From: Vombatus ursinus
Lineage: Eukaryota; Chordata; Mammalia; Diprotodontia; Vombatidae
DNA: 64,000 nt
Reading direction: 5' to 3'
Assembly: GCF_900497805.2 (NCBI RefSeq)
Contig: NW_020953951.1
Span: forward strand, 2,131,190-2,195,189
Shown here: in pieces, positions 47,301 through 58,182 of the stretch
Position numbering within the stretch: position 1 is the stretch's first letter
Layout of the letters: each line of letters opens with the position of its first letter
Translations under genes and position numbers: made by a program
The notes under the pieces: model-generated
The model's input: only the letters and a program-made list of their open reading frames with translations
Told to the model about the DNA's origin: nothing
Database searches by the model: none

Positions 47301-48190
47301 ATAAATCTTTAAAACTGGAGTTTGTTGATACTAATTTGTCTCAGGATATAACTTTAATATATACTATTCTAGGTATAACTTAATAAGCTTCACACATGAT
47401 AGGCAAATAATCTTAGAGAAAACTCATTCTTTACTATAAGTAGACTTCAAAATTCCACCCCCATTTTTCAAGGAGTAGAAGAAGGGATCCCATTTTCTTA
47501 GTAAACCAATTCAATGTTGAGGAATTTCACAACACTAGTAAGCTAATAAACAAAACTGATAAGATTTGTGACCTTGCCCAAACAGATGGTCTCAACCTTC
47601 TAAGTTTACAAATAAGGAGATTTTACAAGTACTTTTCAAAACCACGCAGTAATTAATGATTAATTTTCCCTTTTAAAATACACCCAAATAAATACTTGAT
47701 AGATTTTAATATTATGACAATAACTTCTAATAATTTCATAATCTTCATAAGTAATAGCCAAATAATTTTATCTGAAACTTTCTCTGTAGTATAGGCATAC
47801 CTGGAAGTTTCTAGTTTGTTAAAATGAAGTACTTAAGAATATTACAACACATGGTCAGCAGGACTAATAAGATAACAGTTTTCCAATATTTTTGCCACCT
47901 TCTTTTAACATCCCAATTCATAAGCTAACAACGATCAGATTAAAAGAAAAATTGCTTTCCTAACAGCATACCTAAGTAATTTTCCAATATTGAGAAATTT
48001 AGAAACATAATAACAACATATACAGTATTATAAATTTGAAACATGAAACAAAACCTATTACCAGTCAGATGACCACGAATCAGTTGAACATGTTTCTAAA
48101 TTATCTTATGTAGAAAATCATGCATTTTATCACTTTTGCCATTTTATACTCATCACGTCTAAAATTCCAGTATAGAGTTACTCAGCATAT
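44366..48190 (-). mobile_element. LTR-type element fossil, copy 2
   Basis: The left edge at 44366 is TG on the plus strand, so CA closes the element on the minus strand, as for an LTR end. On the minus strand an AATAAA signal lies near 44455. The interior from 45890 to 48190 matches stretches of the fossil at 18400-19380 in the same orientation (for example 46690-46730, 46755-46800, 46955-46985, 48045-48070). No intact gene is visible; broken many times and old. The right edge is approximate and the family is not identified. Confidence 0.5.
46273..46310 (+). repeat. 19-bp perfect tandem duplication
   Basis: ATGACAAGTTCAAACATTA twice in direct succession, inside the fossil at 44366-48190. Confidence 0.95.
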
Positions 48191-48194
48191 AGTA

Positions 48195-48422
48195 ATTACA
48201 TTAACTTTTATATAGTGCTAGCCAAATGCCAGGTACTATGTTAAACACTTAACAATTATGTGATCCTTACTACAGCGCTAGGAAGTGGATGCTCTTATTT
48301 CATTTTCGCCTTACAGATCCAGAATCTGAGGTAAACAGATGAAGTCACACAGATAAAACATTTCTGAGACCAAAATTTTTGACTCAGGTTTTTCAGATCA
48401 TGCATTTTCCAGCTTTATTTTT
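48195..48422 (-). mobile_element. MIR/THER1 CORE-SINE
   Basis: tagtgctagccaaatgccag tail, gatgctcttatttcattttc, cagaatctgaggtaaacag CORE, head end near ttttcagatcatgc. Confidence 0.7.
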
Positions 48423-49088
48423 TTCCTCTGCTTTAATGCCAAATAACACATTATTTTTGCATTAAGTTCTGATTTACCACAATCATCTTAATAGGAGAAT
48501 ACATTTCATTGTTAATGAGACCACAGTATGATTTAGTTTCAGGACAAAATCAAATCTGAACTTATTGCTAATGCCACATTTAGACCTTAGTATATCCAAG
48601 GCCATGTACTGCTAGCTATTCAAATTATAGGCCAGTTATTTTCAGTTATTCAACTTCCAAAGATTTAAAGTGACGGTCTCATGTTTTCACCCCTCTTTTA
48701 GGATCCATGAAACTTTTTTGAAACAGAAATGCTGATATAACCTCTGATATGTACTCCCTTTAAGGACAGACTCTTGGTATGCTATACCTAAGTAATTTAG
48801 TGCTGCAAATATGTTTGTATATTTTCCATATCATGTTGAATAACCAGATAAGGTTTCTCATCTTTCTTATATGAATGAAATCAAAACCTTTCCTTATTTT
48901 TCTATTTCCAAATCTTTAAAACCCTCTTTTCAGACTATAACTTTCCTTAACTTTTGACTCATTTTCTCTTCTCCCTATTTCTTAAACTTAGATTAAATGT
49001 CCTTCAAAACTCCATCTGTTTTATTTCTTTCATATTCTGATCAGACATGTCCCTTACCAGTCATATTCCCAACTATGTATACAACTAA
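48423..49088. other. Unassigned AT-rich DNA
   Basis: No repeat recognised. It could be more of the neighbouring LTR fossil, but no match to copy 1 was seen. Confidence 0.4.
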
Positions 49089-49092
49089 TCCA

Positions 49093-49336
49093 TGGCAGGT
49101 AGGTGGCTCAGGGGATAGAGTACCAGGCCTGTAGTCAGGAAGACTGCGCTTTGTGAGTTCTAATCTGGCCTTGAGACACATGTGTGTGATCATGGGCATG
49201 TCACTTAATCATGTTTGCTTCAGTTTCCTCATCTGTAAAATGAACTGGAGAAGGAAATAGCAGAGCATTACAGTATCTTTGCCAAGAAGACCCCAAATGG
49301 GGTCACAAAGAGTTGAACACCACTGAACAACAACAG
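49093..49336 (+). mobile_element. Mar1 CORE-SINE, near full length
   Basis: ggcaggtaggtggctcaggg head, CORE, gaactggagaaggaaatagc, tatctttgccaagaagaccc, end gaacaacaacag. Confidence 0.92.
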
Positions 49337-49349
49337 AGCTTAATTATGC

Positions 49350-49396
49350 TTCTTTCTTCCTCCCTCCCTTCCTTCCTTCCTTTCTTCCTTCCTTGT
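49350..49396 (+). repeat. (TTCC)n microsatellite
   Basis: Interrupted CT tract between Mar1 and the RTE fragment. Confidence 0.85.
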
Positions 49397-50060
49397 ATGG
49401 GGTGTTTAAGAGGACTAGCACCTTTGGTGTGAAGTCTTGCCTAGCCTTTTCCAGGGCTGCTTATCCACTTTTGGTGTCTGACTTTTCACACAACTCTCAC
49501 CTGTGATTCCAAGAAGCTGTAATATATGCAGCAGCAACCCTCCAGGCAGATGAGCTACACCAGGTTGAGGTACTCAACAGGCCTTAAACCTGTTGGTGAA
49601 TAAGGGGGATGTCTGTTGTTTCAACAGCCATGAAGGTGGCTGAAGCAGGCACTGTGGAGCACTTAGAGCTTTGTCAGATATGGAAGACACCAAGGTCATT
49701 TACTGCATCTCGAGCCATCACCTATCATCTTGACTTTTGTCTTGCCACTGGACTTCATTGACTCTGGAAGAGAGAATGAGGCTGAAGACTTTGTGTAACT
49801 CTGTCTCACTTAAATCCAATTCATGCATGGGTGAAGACATCACCCTGTCATGTCATTGGTCCTCTTTGAAAACAAAGGATGAGAGGCAGATAGGTGGCGC
49901 AGTGGATAGAGCACCAGTGCTGAAGTCAGGAGGACCTGAGACCTCAGACCAAACACTTGACACTTACTAGCTATGTGACCCTGGGCAAGTCACTTAACCC
50001 CAATTGCCTAAAAATTAAAAAAATAAAAAAATAAATAAATAAAACAAGGATGAACAACAG
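49397..50060 (+). mobile_element. RTE-clade LINE 3' end, with nested WSINE
   Basis: Non-coding 3' region of the marsupial RTE: ccagggctgcttatccact, ctcacctgtgattccaag, caacagccatgaaggtggc, gccactggacttcattgac, ttggtcctctttgaaaacaa. The end continues after the WSINE as aaggatgaacaacag, which is the same terminal motif that Mar1 carries. Confidence 0.85.
49884..50040 (+). mobile_element. WSINE with an A-rich tail inside RTE
   Basis: ggcagataggtggcgcagtg head to caattgcctaaaaatt and an AAAT-rich tail. Flanking duplication AAAACAA(A)GGATGA at 49869-49882 and 50041-50053, one base apart in length. A short deletion sits in the head-B-box region (gacctgagacctcag). Confidence 0.92.
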
Positions 50061-51282
50061 CTTACCATGGGTGTTCCACAGGGTTCTGTCCTGGGACCTC
50101 TTGTCTTCTGTCTTTGTGCTACTTTATTTGTTGATCTCTTCAGTTCCCCTCTATTTAATTACTATCTCTGTGCTGAGGGTTCTCAAATTTGCTTATCTAG
50201 CCCTAACTGCCTTTCAGATATCTCAAACTAGATATTCATTAGACATCTTAAGCTCAACATGACCAAAATTGAACTTATTATCTTCTCCCCCAAATGCCCC
50301 CACCCATAGCTTCCCTATTACTATTGAAGACTCTAGCATCTTTCCAGTCACTCAGGCTTGCAGACCAGATGCTATCCTGAACTCCTCCCCATCCTCACCT
50401 ACAGTTTTCGATCTATTGCCAAGACCTGTTAATTTCACCTTTGCAGCATCTCTCAAATTCATCTACTTCTTTCCTCTGATACTACCACCACTCTATCATC
50501 TCATGCCTGGAATATTGCAGTAGCCTGCTGGTGGGTCTGTCAGACACAAGGCTCTTCCCACTTCAATTCATCCTCCCTTCAGTCATCAGAGTGATCTTTC
50601 TAAAACCCAAGTCCAACCATGTTACCCTCTTACTCAGTATACTACTTTGGCTCCCCATCACCTCCAAGATCAAATACAAAAATTCTCTTTTTGACATTCA
50701 AAGCCCTTCATAACCTACCTCCTTCATCCCATCTTGCCAGTCTTTTTACCCCTATTTTCCCTCTCCTTCCAATGTATTCTTTGATCCAGTGATACTCACC
50801 TCCTTGCAGTTCTCAGAGAAGACACTCCATCTCTCACAACTCCAGGCTTTTCTCTGACTGTCTTATTTGTCTTTGAATGGTCTCCCCATTTCAACATCCT
50901 GGCTTCCCTTGTTTCCTTCAAATCTTAGCTAAAATTCCATCTTCTTTAGGAAGCCTTTCTGAATATCTTTTAATTCTAATGCCTTTCCTCTGTTGATTAT
51001 TTCCAGTTTATCGTCTATCTACCTATTTATCCATAATATATGTATATTATATATATATTTTAAGTATATAATATAAATATTATATATATTATTCAGCATA
51101 GCACATATATATGTGGAGAGAGCAAGCTTGTTTGTACATATATGTTTACATGTTTTTTCCCTATTAGATTATGAGCTCCTTAAGATCAGTGGCCTCTTTT
51201 GCCTTTCTTTGTATCCTCAACCCTTACCACAGTTTCTGCCTTATCACAGATGCTACTTAGTAAGTGCATATTGATTGACTAC
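50061..51282 (+). mobile_element. L2 LINE, 3' 1.2 kb
   Basis: Best-preserved forward L2: RT end (catgggtgttccacagggtt; acctcttgtcttctgtctt), atgaccaaaattgaactta, agtagcctgctggtgggtct, ctccaagatcaaatacaaa, tattagattatgagctcctt, then a short tail ending ttgattgact. It contains a TA-rich run at 51037-51105. Confidence 0.92.
51037..51105 (+). repeat. TA-rich simple repeat
   Basis: Alternating TAT/ATA run inside the L2 3' region. Confidence 0.7.
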
Positions 51283-51289
51283 TTAGACG

Positions 51290-51484
51290 GACAATTCTCA
51301 AAATTTTTGGTCTTTGAACCTTTTTACTATCTTCCCACCCTCCCCCAAAGAACTTCTGTTTATGTGAATAATATTTGTCAGTATTTATTGTAGTAGAAAT
51401 GTAAACATCTTATAATTATTATGAAAATAACTCTGACTTTGGGGACCCCTTAAAAGGGCCAGACCAGTCTTTGAGAACTGCTAA
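51290..51484. mobile_element. Small hAT-like element
   Basis: Ends ggacaattctcaaaattttt and gaccagtctttgagaactgc are imperfect inverted repeats. The interior aaagaacttctgtttatgtg and ctttggggaccccttaaaag is the line of a mammalian hAT miniature element. Confidence 0.68.
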
Positions 51485-51834
51485 CCCAGTCATCTGTGCC
51501 CAACTGAGCAGCCAGGGAAAAAATCTTCAAAATGCAGTTGTTCTGTATTCTTAGTGGAAAGTGAAGGAGTGTGTTTAGGGTATGGGGAATGGTAGTGGAA
51601 TGGTCATTAACTTTGTTGAACTGAAAGGTGTAAAATTCAGAAATGGTAATTGTGTGGAGAAGAATGCAGACCCAAAAGTATTTTTGCTGATTTGTCCCTC
51701 ATTTGATCTGATTTCTTTACCCCAGGATGGAAACTGATTATTTCTGGATTGTATTGTATCTTTTTCCCCAATATAGAGTTTTGCATAATAGAGAGGATTA
51801 TTAAGATTGATACTTCTAGTCAATTCAGCTGGAG
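51485..51834. other. Unassigned stretch
   Basis: No recognised feature. Confidence 0.4.
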
Positions 51835-51955
51835 CAGGAAAGCAAAACAGCCTCAAGGAGCTTATATTCTTTGAGGAAGGGTGGGGTGGAGGGGTGGGGA
51901 ATGTGGGTCAGACAAAATATAGACAGATAAGTAAATCATTTAGTGGGGCCTGGAA
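51835..51955 (-). mobile_element. L2-like fragment
   Basis: cctcaaggagcttatattct and ggtcagacaaaatatagaca resemble the reverse L2 tail. Confidence 0.5.
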
Positions 51956-52657
51956 AGGAGACTTCAGGTGGAGTACTTAGAACTTGGTATATCCAGGTAC
52001 ATCTCTTGTAGGACCCTTTTTCAGAAACTAAGAACTTTTTTTTTTTTTTGAGTTGCAGGTTTTTCCAGGGTTAGGGAAGAAAACTAATGAGATGGAGAGT
52101 AAAATGTTATTTTTCATCCACTGATTATCTTGTTATTGCCTTTAAAATGATATTTTGTGAGTTCTAGCAGTTATAGTCTATATATCCTCATGATTTCAGC
52201 CTTGACATTTGTTAAAACCAATTATTGAAATTAACTGAACTTAGAACTGGAACTTGAATTGCTATATCATGGGTTAAGGTTTTTAAAACTAGTGAAGTAT
52301 ATTTAATCATTTAAATTTAAACATGACTTTAACAAAATTATTTTCAATATTATTATAATCATTAATGTTAATATGTTATTTTGTATTATATTGTTATTTT
52401 AAAAACATTATTTCATCTTTACTCCTTTGAAAATGTTTATTTCTGTGTATGTTTTATAAAGAGGCCTATAATGTTGTTCTTATAGAGAACTCCTTAGTGA
52501 GGAAACTCTGTCTGCCAGTGCCGATTGTCACCTTTTCTTGGAGAATTACTTAGACCTAATGTGTCTGTAGTATAATAACTATACAACATGTCATAGTGAG
52601 AGAACCGGCCTCAGTGCCACAAACATCTAGGTGCCAACCTGCATTGGTAGAAGCAGT

Positions 52658-52661
<4 letters not shown>
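51956..52661. other. Unassigned AT-rich DNA
   Basis: No recognised feature apart from a T-run near 52040. Confidence 0.4.
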
Positions 52662-52708
<47 letters not shown>

Positions 52709-52718
52709 NNNNNNNNNN

Positions 52719-52765
<47 letters not shown>
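52662..52765 (+). repeat. (TG)n microsatellite containing a 10-N assembly gap
   Basis: Pure TG on both sides of the N run at 52709-52718. The N count is probably a placeholder, so the real array length is unknown. Val-Cys and Thr-His frames across it are artefacts. Confidence 0.97.
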
Positions 52766-52767
<2 letters not shown>

Positions 52768-53538
52768 CCATATATACGCTATGCATATATGTGTTTATAT
52801 CTTTCTTTTTCTATGAAGTGTACTTGTAAGTTTTTTATTAACTGGAATAGGTTATCACAAAAGCTTGGTTTGAAGAACCTTTGAGGGAGATTGCAGCTTG
52901 AGAAATGATAGTACTGCTTAGTCCTTCAGAAGCTGCATGGTTGGTTTAAGTGGCAGAGAAAGGGGAATATATTGGAAGGTTTTATGGAGGCTAGCAGTTG
53001 TTTCATTAGCACAACTTCTTCTTTGGCACCCATTTGTATTTGTTTGAGAACTCTGCTTTTCCCCACATCCTGCCACCTGTTGTGGCAGAAGATTGGGGGT
53101 GGGGGAGGGGGAAATCCCACAAAGATCTGGGCTTATAATACCAAATTTGAGTAGGTGGATTTTTTTTTTAATTAAAAAAAAATTTTTTTAACCAATAGAG
53201 CTGTTTTCTCTATTTTTTGGACAGATAGTTTTTCTTTAACATGTCCTGTATAATTATTTCCGGGTCTCCAACCTTCCCTAAATGTTCCTTGCCTGATTTC
53301 TGGTAGCTAAGACATCAGGTTTGGAGATCACTACTGACTTCCTCAAGAGTTGATAAAATTTTGATATTCTTGTGTGGACTTTCAGGGTGATTATCCATTT
53401 TTCCATCAAGCTCCAGTCAGCTGCCTTCTAACTCACTGCAAAGGGGTCAATTCCAACCTTTCTTTAACACTTCCTAAATAGAGGGTTACACAGCGTCCCT
53501 GGAAATTCAGTTACTTCACATTTATGAAAGGCAGTTTG
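52766..53538. other. Unassigned stretch with a short A/T palindrome
   Basis: No repeat family recognised. A perfect 22-bp palindrome of nine T, AATT and nine A lies at 53161-53182. Confidence 0.45.
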
Positions 53539-53539
53539 A

Positions 53540-53735
53540 AATTGGGAAATCTGGATTTGAATCATGGCCTTAACATTTATTAGCTATGTGACCATGGTAA
53601 GCCTCTTTACCCCTGAACCTGAATTTTCTCATCTATGAAAAGAGAAAAATAATACTTGTATTCTAAACCTGATAAGGGTGCTATGAGGATAGCACTTCTA
53701 TAAATATGGAGTATTTTACTATTACTGTCATCATC
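53540..53735 (+). mobile_element. MIR/THER1 CORE-SINE
   Basis: ggatttgaatcatggccttaa, tagctatgtgaccatgg, gaattttctcatctatgaa, gtgctatgaggatagcac. Confidence 0.75.
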
Positions 53736-53814
53736 AATATTATTTATAGACAACCTTATGCCAATGTGTTTAACTAACTTTTGTAATCTGGAGGTCTACA
53801 CTTCTTGAAGTATA

Positions 53815-53930
53815 AAGCTCCTAAGATCATAGATTGTTGGATTTTGAGACCATCTTTTTCACCTCTTTAATTTTATAGTTGAGAAAATAAAGGAAGACTC
53901 AGAGAGGTAAAGAAACATTGTTAGTGATTA
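53815..53930 (-). mobile_element. MIR3-like SINE fragment
   Basis: atcatagattgttggatttt tail, aggaagactcagagaggtaa CORE end. Confidence 0.55.
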
Positions 53931-54628
53931 AAAAAAAATAATTCATTTATGTATGCCTTTAAGGTTCTCAACCCAGAGAGATACAAATGCAAATCCTCTG
54001 TCAAGGAGTTGCTCCCTTTATGTTATCACCGAGGCCTTGAGTAATTCTCATTCCCTTGAGGACAGAGCCAAGTATCTCTTAAGTACAAGTCACTAGGAAT
54101 CTTAATCATAGTTCCTCTTCTACTTACCAGTAAGAAAACAAGGCAAATTTTCTCCCATCTCCCATTTTTGGAAATCCTAAGTAGTCTGTGTTGTTTTGAG
54201 AAACAATTTGCAAGGCTTTGACTTGTTCCCAAGCCAGTCTAGGATCAATCTCCTTCACCAGTTCTTGCTGTACCCTCTTTCAAGCTATAGTGCCCAGCCA
54301 GGAACAGATCAACATTATTGTACTTACTGTCTGTGAGCTTCACCAGATTTTTCTGATTATAAAACTAATATGGGTATAAAATTAGCATTTTAAGACTTGG
54401 ACCACTTTAGCCATAACATTTGTTATAACATTATGTACAAAACAGTGAGCCTAAAAGTCTTATTAAATCTGAAGTTCTGCTTGTTTGACTGACGATGGTT
54501 ATCATAGAAATTGCTTTGTATTGACATTGACATGATGATAATGGAATGGTCACTTCCCTGCCAAGCTTTGGGTTTGTGACCTGTATGTTGTTCATAGTTA
54601 AGATTTTTTCATGTCCCTCCCCCATCTA
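53931..54628. other. Unassigned stretch
   Basis: Two short minus frames (54026-54232, 54431-54625) show no recognisable domain. Confidence 0.4.
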
Positions 54629-54629
54629 A

Positions 54630-54897
54630 TGTTGTTGTTGTTTTTGTTGTTGTTCAGTCATTTTTCAGTCATGTCCAGCTCTTTGTAAAACTCCATTTGG
54701 GGTTTTCTTGGCAAAGATACTGGAGTGGTTTGCCATTTCTTTCTCAAGCTCATTTTACAGATGAGGAAACTGAGGCAAACAGGGTTAAGTGATTTGCCCA
54801 GGGTCACATAGCTAGTAAGTTTCTGTGGCCAGATTTGAACTCAGGTCCTTTTGACTCCAGGGCTGGTGCTCTAAACACTGTTCCACCTTGCTGCCTC
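54630..54897 (-). mobile_element. Mar1 CORE-SINE
   Basis: (GTT)n start, cagtcatgtccagctctttg, ggggttttcttggcaaagat, acagatgaggaaactgaggc, head end caccttgctgcctc. Confidence 0.93.
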
Positions 54898-55855
54898 TTT
54901 GCTATTTATTTCCCCTGTAACTTATCTAACTTTACGTTGAAGAATTTATATGCTACTTCATTTGTCATATTTGTTAATATGTTTAGTATTGATGTTAATT
55001 CATTGTCTGGGTACCTGTTAGCAAATTGTACTTTTTCTGTTTATCTGTTTTAATCAGGTCTATTTTTGCTGTTACTTTGTCTGAGATCATGATTACTATA
55101 CCCTTTTTACTTTATCTGAAGCATAATAGACTTCTGTTCCTGCCCCTTTTTTAATTCTGTGTTTATTTTTCTCTGTTTCAAGTGTTTCTTTTAAACAATA
55201 AATGATTGGATTTTTATTTCTAATTCATTCTGCTGTCTTCTGTTTTATGGGTGAGTTAATCTCATTCACATTCACAGTTAAAATTTCTAGTTGCTTCTTT
55301 CCCTTTATCATATTTTCTTATATTTCCTTGTCTTTTTCCCCACCACTCCCTTTAAGTGTTTGTTTTGCTTCTGACTGATGCTTTTCTTAATCTGTCCTCC
55401 TTCTTATAACTCACTCTCTTTTCCTTAACCCCCTTTTGCCCTTTTGTCTCGTTGGGTGAAATGTATTTCTATACCTTTCTGTGTTTGAATGTCATATTTT
55501 CATCTCTCTGAACTTTTCACCAGAAATGCATGAAAGTCTTCTCTATCATTAAAAGTCTATTTTTTCCCTCTACAGGATTCTACTAACTTTTTGTGGTAAA
55601 ATTATTTTTGGTTTTAATTCCAGATCTTTTGCCTTCTGGAATATCATATTCCAAGTTCCCCCCTCCTTCATTGTGTTGGCTGATAAATTTTGTGCTATAC
55701 TGACTGTGGCTTGTTGGTATTTTATTCTTTTTTTCTTTGACCTGAAAGTTCTAGATTTTGACTATAATATTCCTAGGAGTTTTCATTTTGAGGATCCTTT
55801 CAGGAGATTATTAGCTGATTTTTTTTTCTTTTTCTACTTTTCCTTCCTTCCCTCT
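54898..55855 (-). mobile_element. L1 5' part (endonuclease start and upstream)
   Basis: Reverse L1: gaatttatatgctacttcat, tgtctgagatcatgattact and ttttatgggtgagttaatc correspond to the endonuclease N-terminal region. ccttctggaatatcatattc and ctaggagttttcattttgagg correspond to sequence further 5'. The 3' two-thirds are absent, so this is an internal fragment. Confidence 0.7.
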
Positions 55856-55859
55856 TCCT

Positions 55860-55920
55860 AGTTCTTATAGTATCTGGTGCCTACTAAGTGCTTAATAAAA
55901 GCTTGTTGACTTGACTACCC
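55860..55920 (+). mobile_element. L2 3' tail fragment
   Basis: tagtatctggtgcctactaa and taataaaagcttgttgactt. Confidence 0.75.
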
Positions 55921-56089
55921 CCATTTGACACTTTTTGCCATCTCCTATGTTAGACATTGATCTCTCCTAGTTTGCCTTCTGCCTTTGGGGTAATTCTTGA
56001 CTATTTGTTTGTTAGGTCACCCATTATCTGTATCCCAGCTCAATTTGTAGGTATACTCCAGAGCTTCGTCCTAGGCCCTTTTCTTTTTT

Positions 56090-57415
56090 CTTTTCATTTT
56101 TAATATGTTTTATTTTTTCCCCAATTACTTGTTGAAACAATTTTTTAAACATTTTTTTTTTAGTTTTGAGTTCCAAATTCACTCCTCTCCCTCCCCCTTC
56201 CCTGAGATGGTAAATATAGGTTATACATGTGCATTCATGTAAAACATTTCCATGTTAGTAATTTTGTATAAGAAGTCTTAAATAAAAGAAAAAAATGAAA
56301 GTGAAAAATGGCATGTTTCAGTCTATATTCAAACAATATCAGTTCTTTCTGTGGAGGCAGACAGTATACTTCATCATGAGACCTTTGGGATTATCTTGGA
56401 TCATTGTATGAGAATAGCTAAGTCATTCACAATTCTTTGCTGTGCAATATTGCTGTTAATGTATGCAATGTTTTCCTGGTTCTGCTCACTTCATTTTGCA
56501 TCAGTTCATGTAAGTCTTTCTAGTTTTTTCTGAAATCATCCTGCTTATCATTTCTTATAGCATGTTAATATTCCATCACAATCGTATACCACAGTTTGCT
56601 TAGCCCCAGTTGATGGGCATCCCTTCAATTTTCAATTCTTAGCAACCACAAAAAGAGCTGTTATAAATATTTTTGTACAAATAGGTCCTTTTTTAAAAAA
56701 TATCTGAGATATAGACCTAGCAGTGGTATTGATGGATCAAAGAGTATGCACAGTTTTATAGCCTTTTGTGCATAGTTCCAAATTGCTCTCCAGAATGGTT
56801 CAGAATCAGTTCACAACTCTACCAGCAGGGCATTCATCTCAGTTTTCCCACATTCCCTCCAACATTTGTCATTTTCCTTTTTGTCATATTAACCAACCTG
56901 ATAGGTGTAAGGTGGTACTTCAGAGTTGTTTTAATTTGCATTTCTCTAGTCAGTATTGATATAGGGCATTTTTTTTGTCATATGGCTATAGGTAGCTTTG
57001 ATTTCTTCTTCTGAAAACTGCCTGTTCATATCTTTTGACCATTTATCAATTGGGGAATGACTTGTATTTTTATAAATTTGACTCAGTTTTCTATGTATTT
57101 GGGAAATGAGGCCTTTATCAGAGATAATTGTTGCAAAAAAAATTTGTCTCAGTTTTCTGCTTTTCCTTTTAATTTAGGTTGCGTTGGTTTTGTTTGTGCA
57201 AAAACTTTTTAATTGTATATAATCAAAATTATCTGTTTTACATTTTGTAATGCTCTCTATATTTTCTTCGGTCCTACATTCTTACCTTATCCATAGATCT
57301 GACAGATAAACTCTTCCATGCTCTCCTGATTTGCTTATGGTATTACCCTTTATGTGTAAATCATGTCCCCATTTTGACCTTTTCTTCGTACACAGTATGA
57401 GATGTTTGTCTATCC
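56090..57415 (-). mobile_element. L1 3' end, 1.3 kb, inside L2
   Basis: Reverse L1 from poly-T and 3'UTR (ataggttatacatgtgcatt; ggttctgctcacttcatttt) to the ORF2 C-terminus (catgtccccattttgacct at 57362). A worn flanking duplication may be ctaggcccttttct and ctgggccttgcttc. Confidence 0.9.
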
Positions 57416-57429
57416 AGTTTTCTCTGGGC

Positions 57430-57545
57430 CTTGCTTCCCTCCTCCCCTCCCCTCCCCTCCCCTCCTCTCCCCTCCTCTCCCCTCCTCTCCCCCCTCCACT
57501 TCCCTTCCTTCCCCTTCTCTCCCCTCATCTTCTCTTCTTTCTCTC
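57430..57545 (+). repeat. Polypyrimidine tract (CCCTCT-type)
   Basis: About 115 nt almost entirely C and T, made of CCCCTCC and CCCCTCCTCT units. Probably expanded from C/T-rich L2 sequence at the edge of the L1. Confidence 0.9.
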
Positions 57546-57577
57546 ATCAGTTTCAAGAGTTCAGCTATCACCTTTAT

Positions 57578-57852
57578 GCAGATAAGGGGGAAAGAAATAG
57601 ACATTTATAGAGTGCCCTTTCGTGCCAGGCTCCATGTTAAATGCTTTTACAAGTAATACCTAATTTCATCCTCACAAAAACCCTGCAACGTAGGTGCTGT
57701 TATTCTTTCCATTTTTACAGTAGAGGAAACTGAGCAACTTTCTTGCCCAAGGTCACACAACTGTTAAGTGTCTTGAGTCTGGATTTGAATTCAGGTGTTC
57801 CTGACTTAAGGCCTGGTGCTCTACCCACTGTGTTACCTACCTGACTCTGATA
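57578..57852 (-). mobile_element. THER1 CORE-SINE inside L2
   Basis: tagagtgccctttcgtgcca tail, ctcacaaaaaccctgcaac, acagtagaggaaactgagc CORE, gatttgaattcaggtgttcc head. Confidence 0.88.
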
Positions 57853-58117
57853 ACTCCTAGCTTTTACATCCATTGCCACTTTATCTCCTGAACTCTAGTC
57901 TTGCATCTGCAGCTGGCTGTTAGATATACTCAACTGAAGGTCTCATAGTTTTCTCAATCTCAGCATGTCTAAAGTATAGCTTCCCTCAAAACTTTTCCGT
58001 TTCTAACTTACTCCTTTTTTTGAGGGTACTACCTTCTTTCTAGTTACCCACGTCCACTACCTGGGAGTTTTCTTACTCCTCACATAATCAGTTGCTGTAT
58101 CTTGTTGAGTCTTCCTG

Positions 58118-58182
58118 CTTTAAAAGCACATAATAAGCATTTGATAAGTGCTTCATTCATTCATTCATTCATTCATTCATGG
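58118..58182 (+). mobile_element. L2 3' tail with (ATTC)n
   Basis: agcacataataagcatttga followed by seven ATTC units at ~58153-58180. A tail-only insertion within the older L2. Confidence 0.7.

Noticed and set aside
49093-49336. tRNA-like A and B boxes
   Set aside because: They belong to the tRNA-derived head of CORE-SINEs, here and in the other copies; no tRNA cloverleaf is intact.
52556-52884. Val-Cys and Thr-His repeat reading frames on both strands
   Set aside because: They are translations of the TG microsatellite and run through the N gap.
54240-54628. Possible exon-like reading frame 54431-54625 (minus)
   Set aside because: No acceptor/donor pair in frame and no homology recognised.
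57331-57656. Proline/serine/leucine-rich frames and an Arg/Glu/Gly minus frame
   Set aside because: Produced by the CT tract; L1 and L2 flank it.
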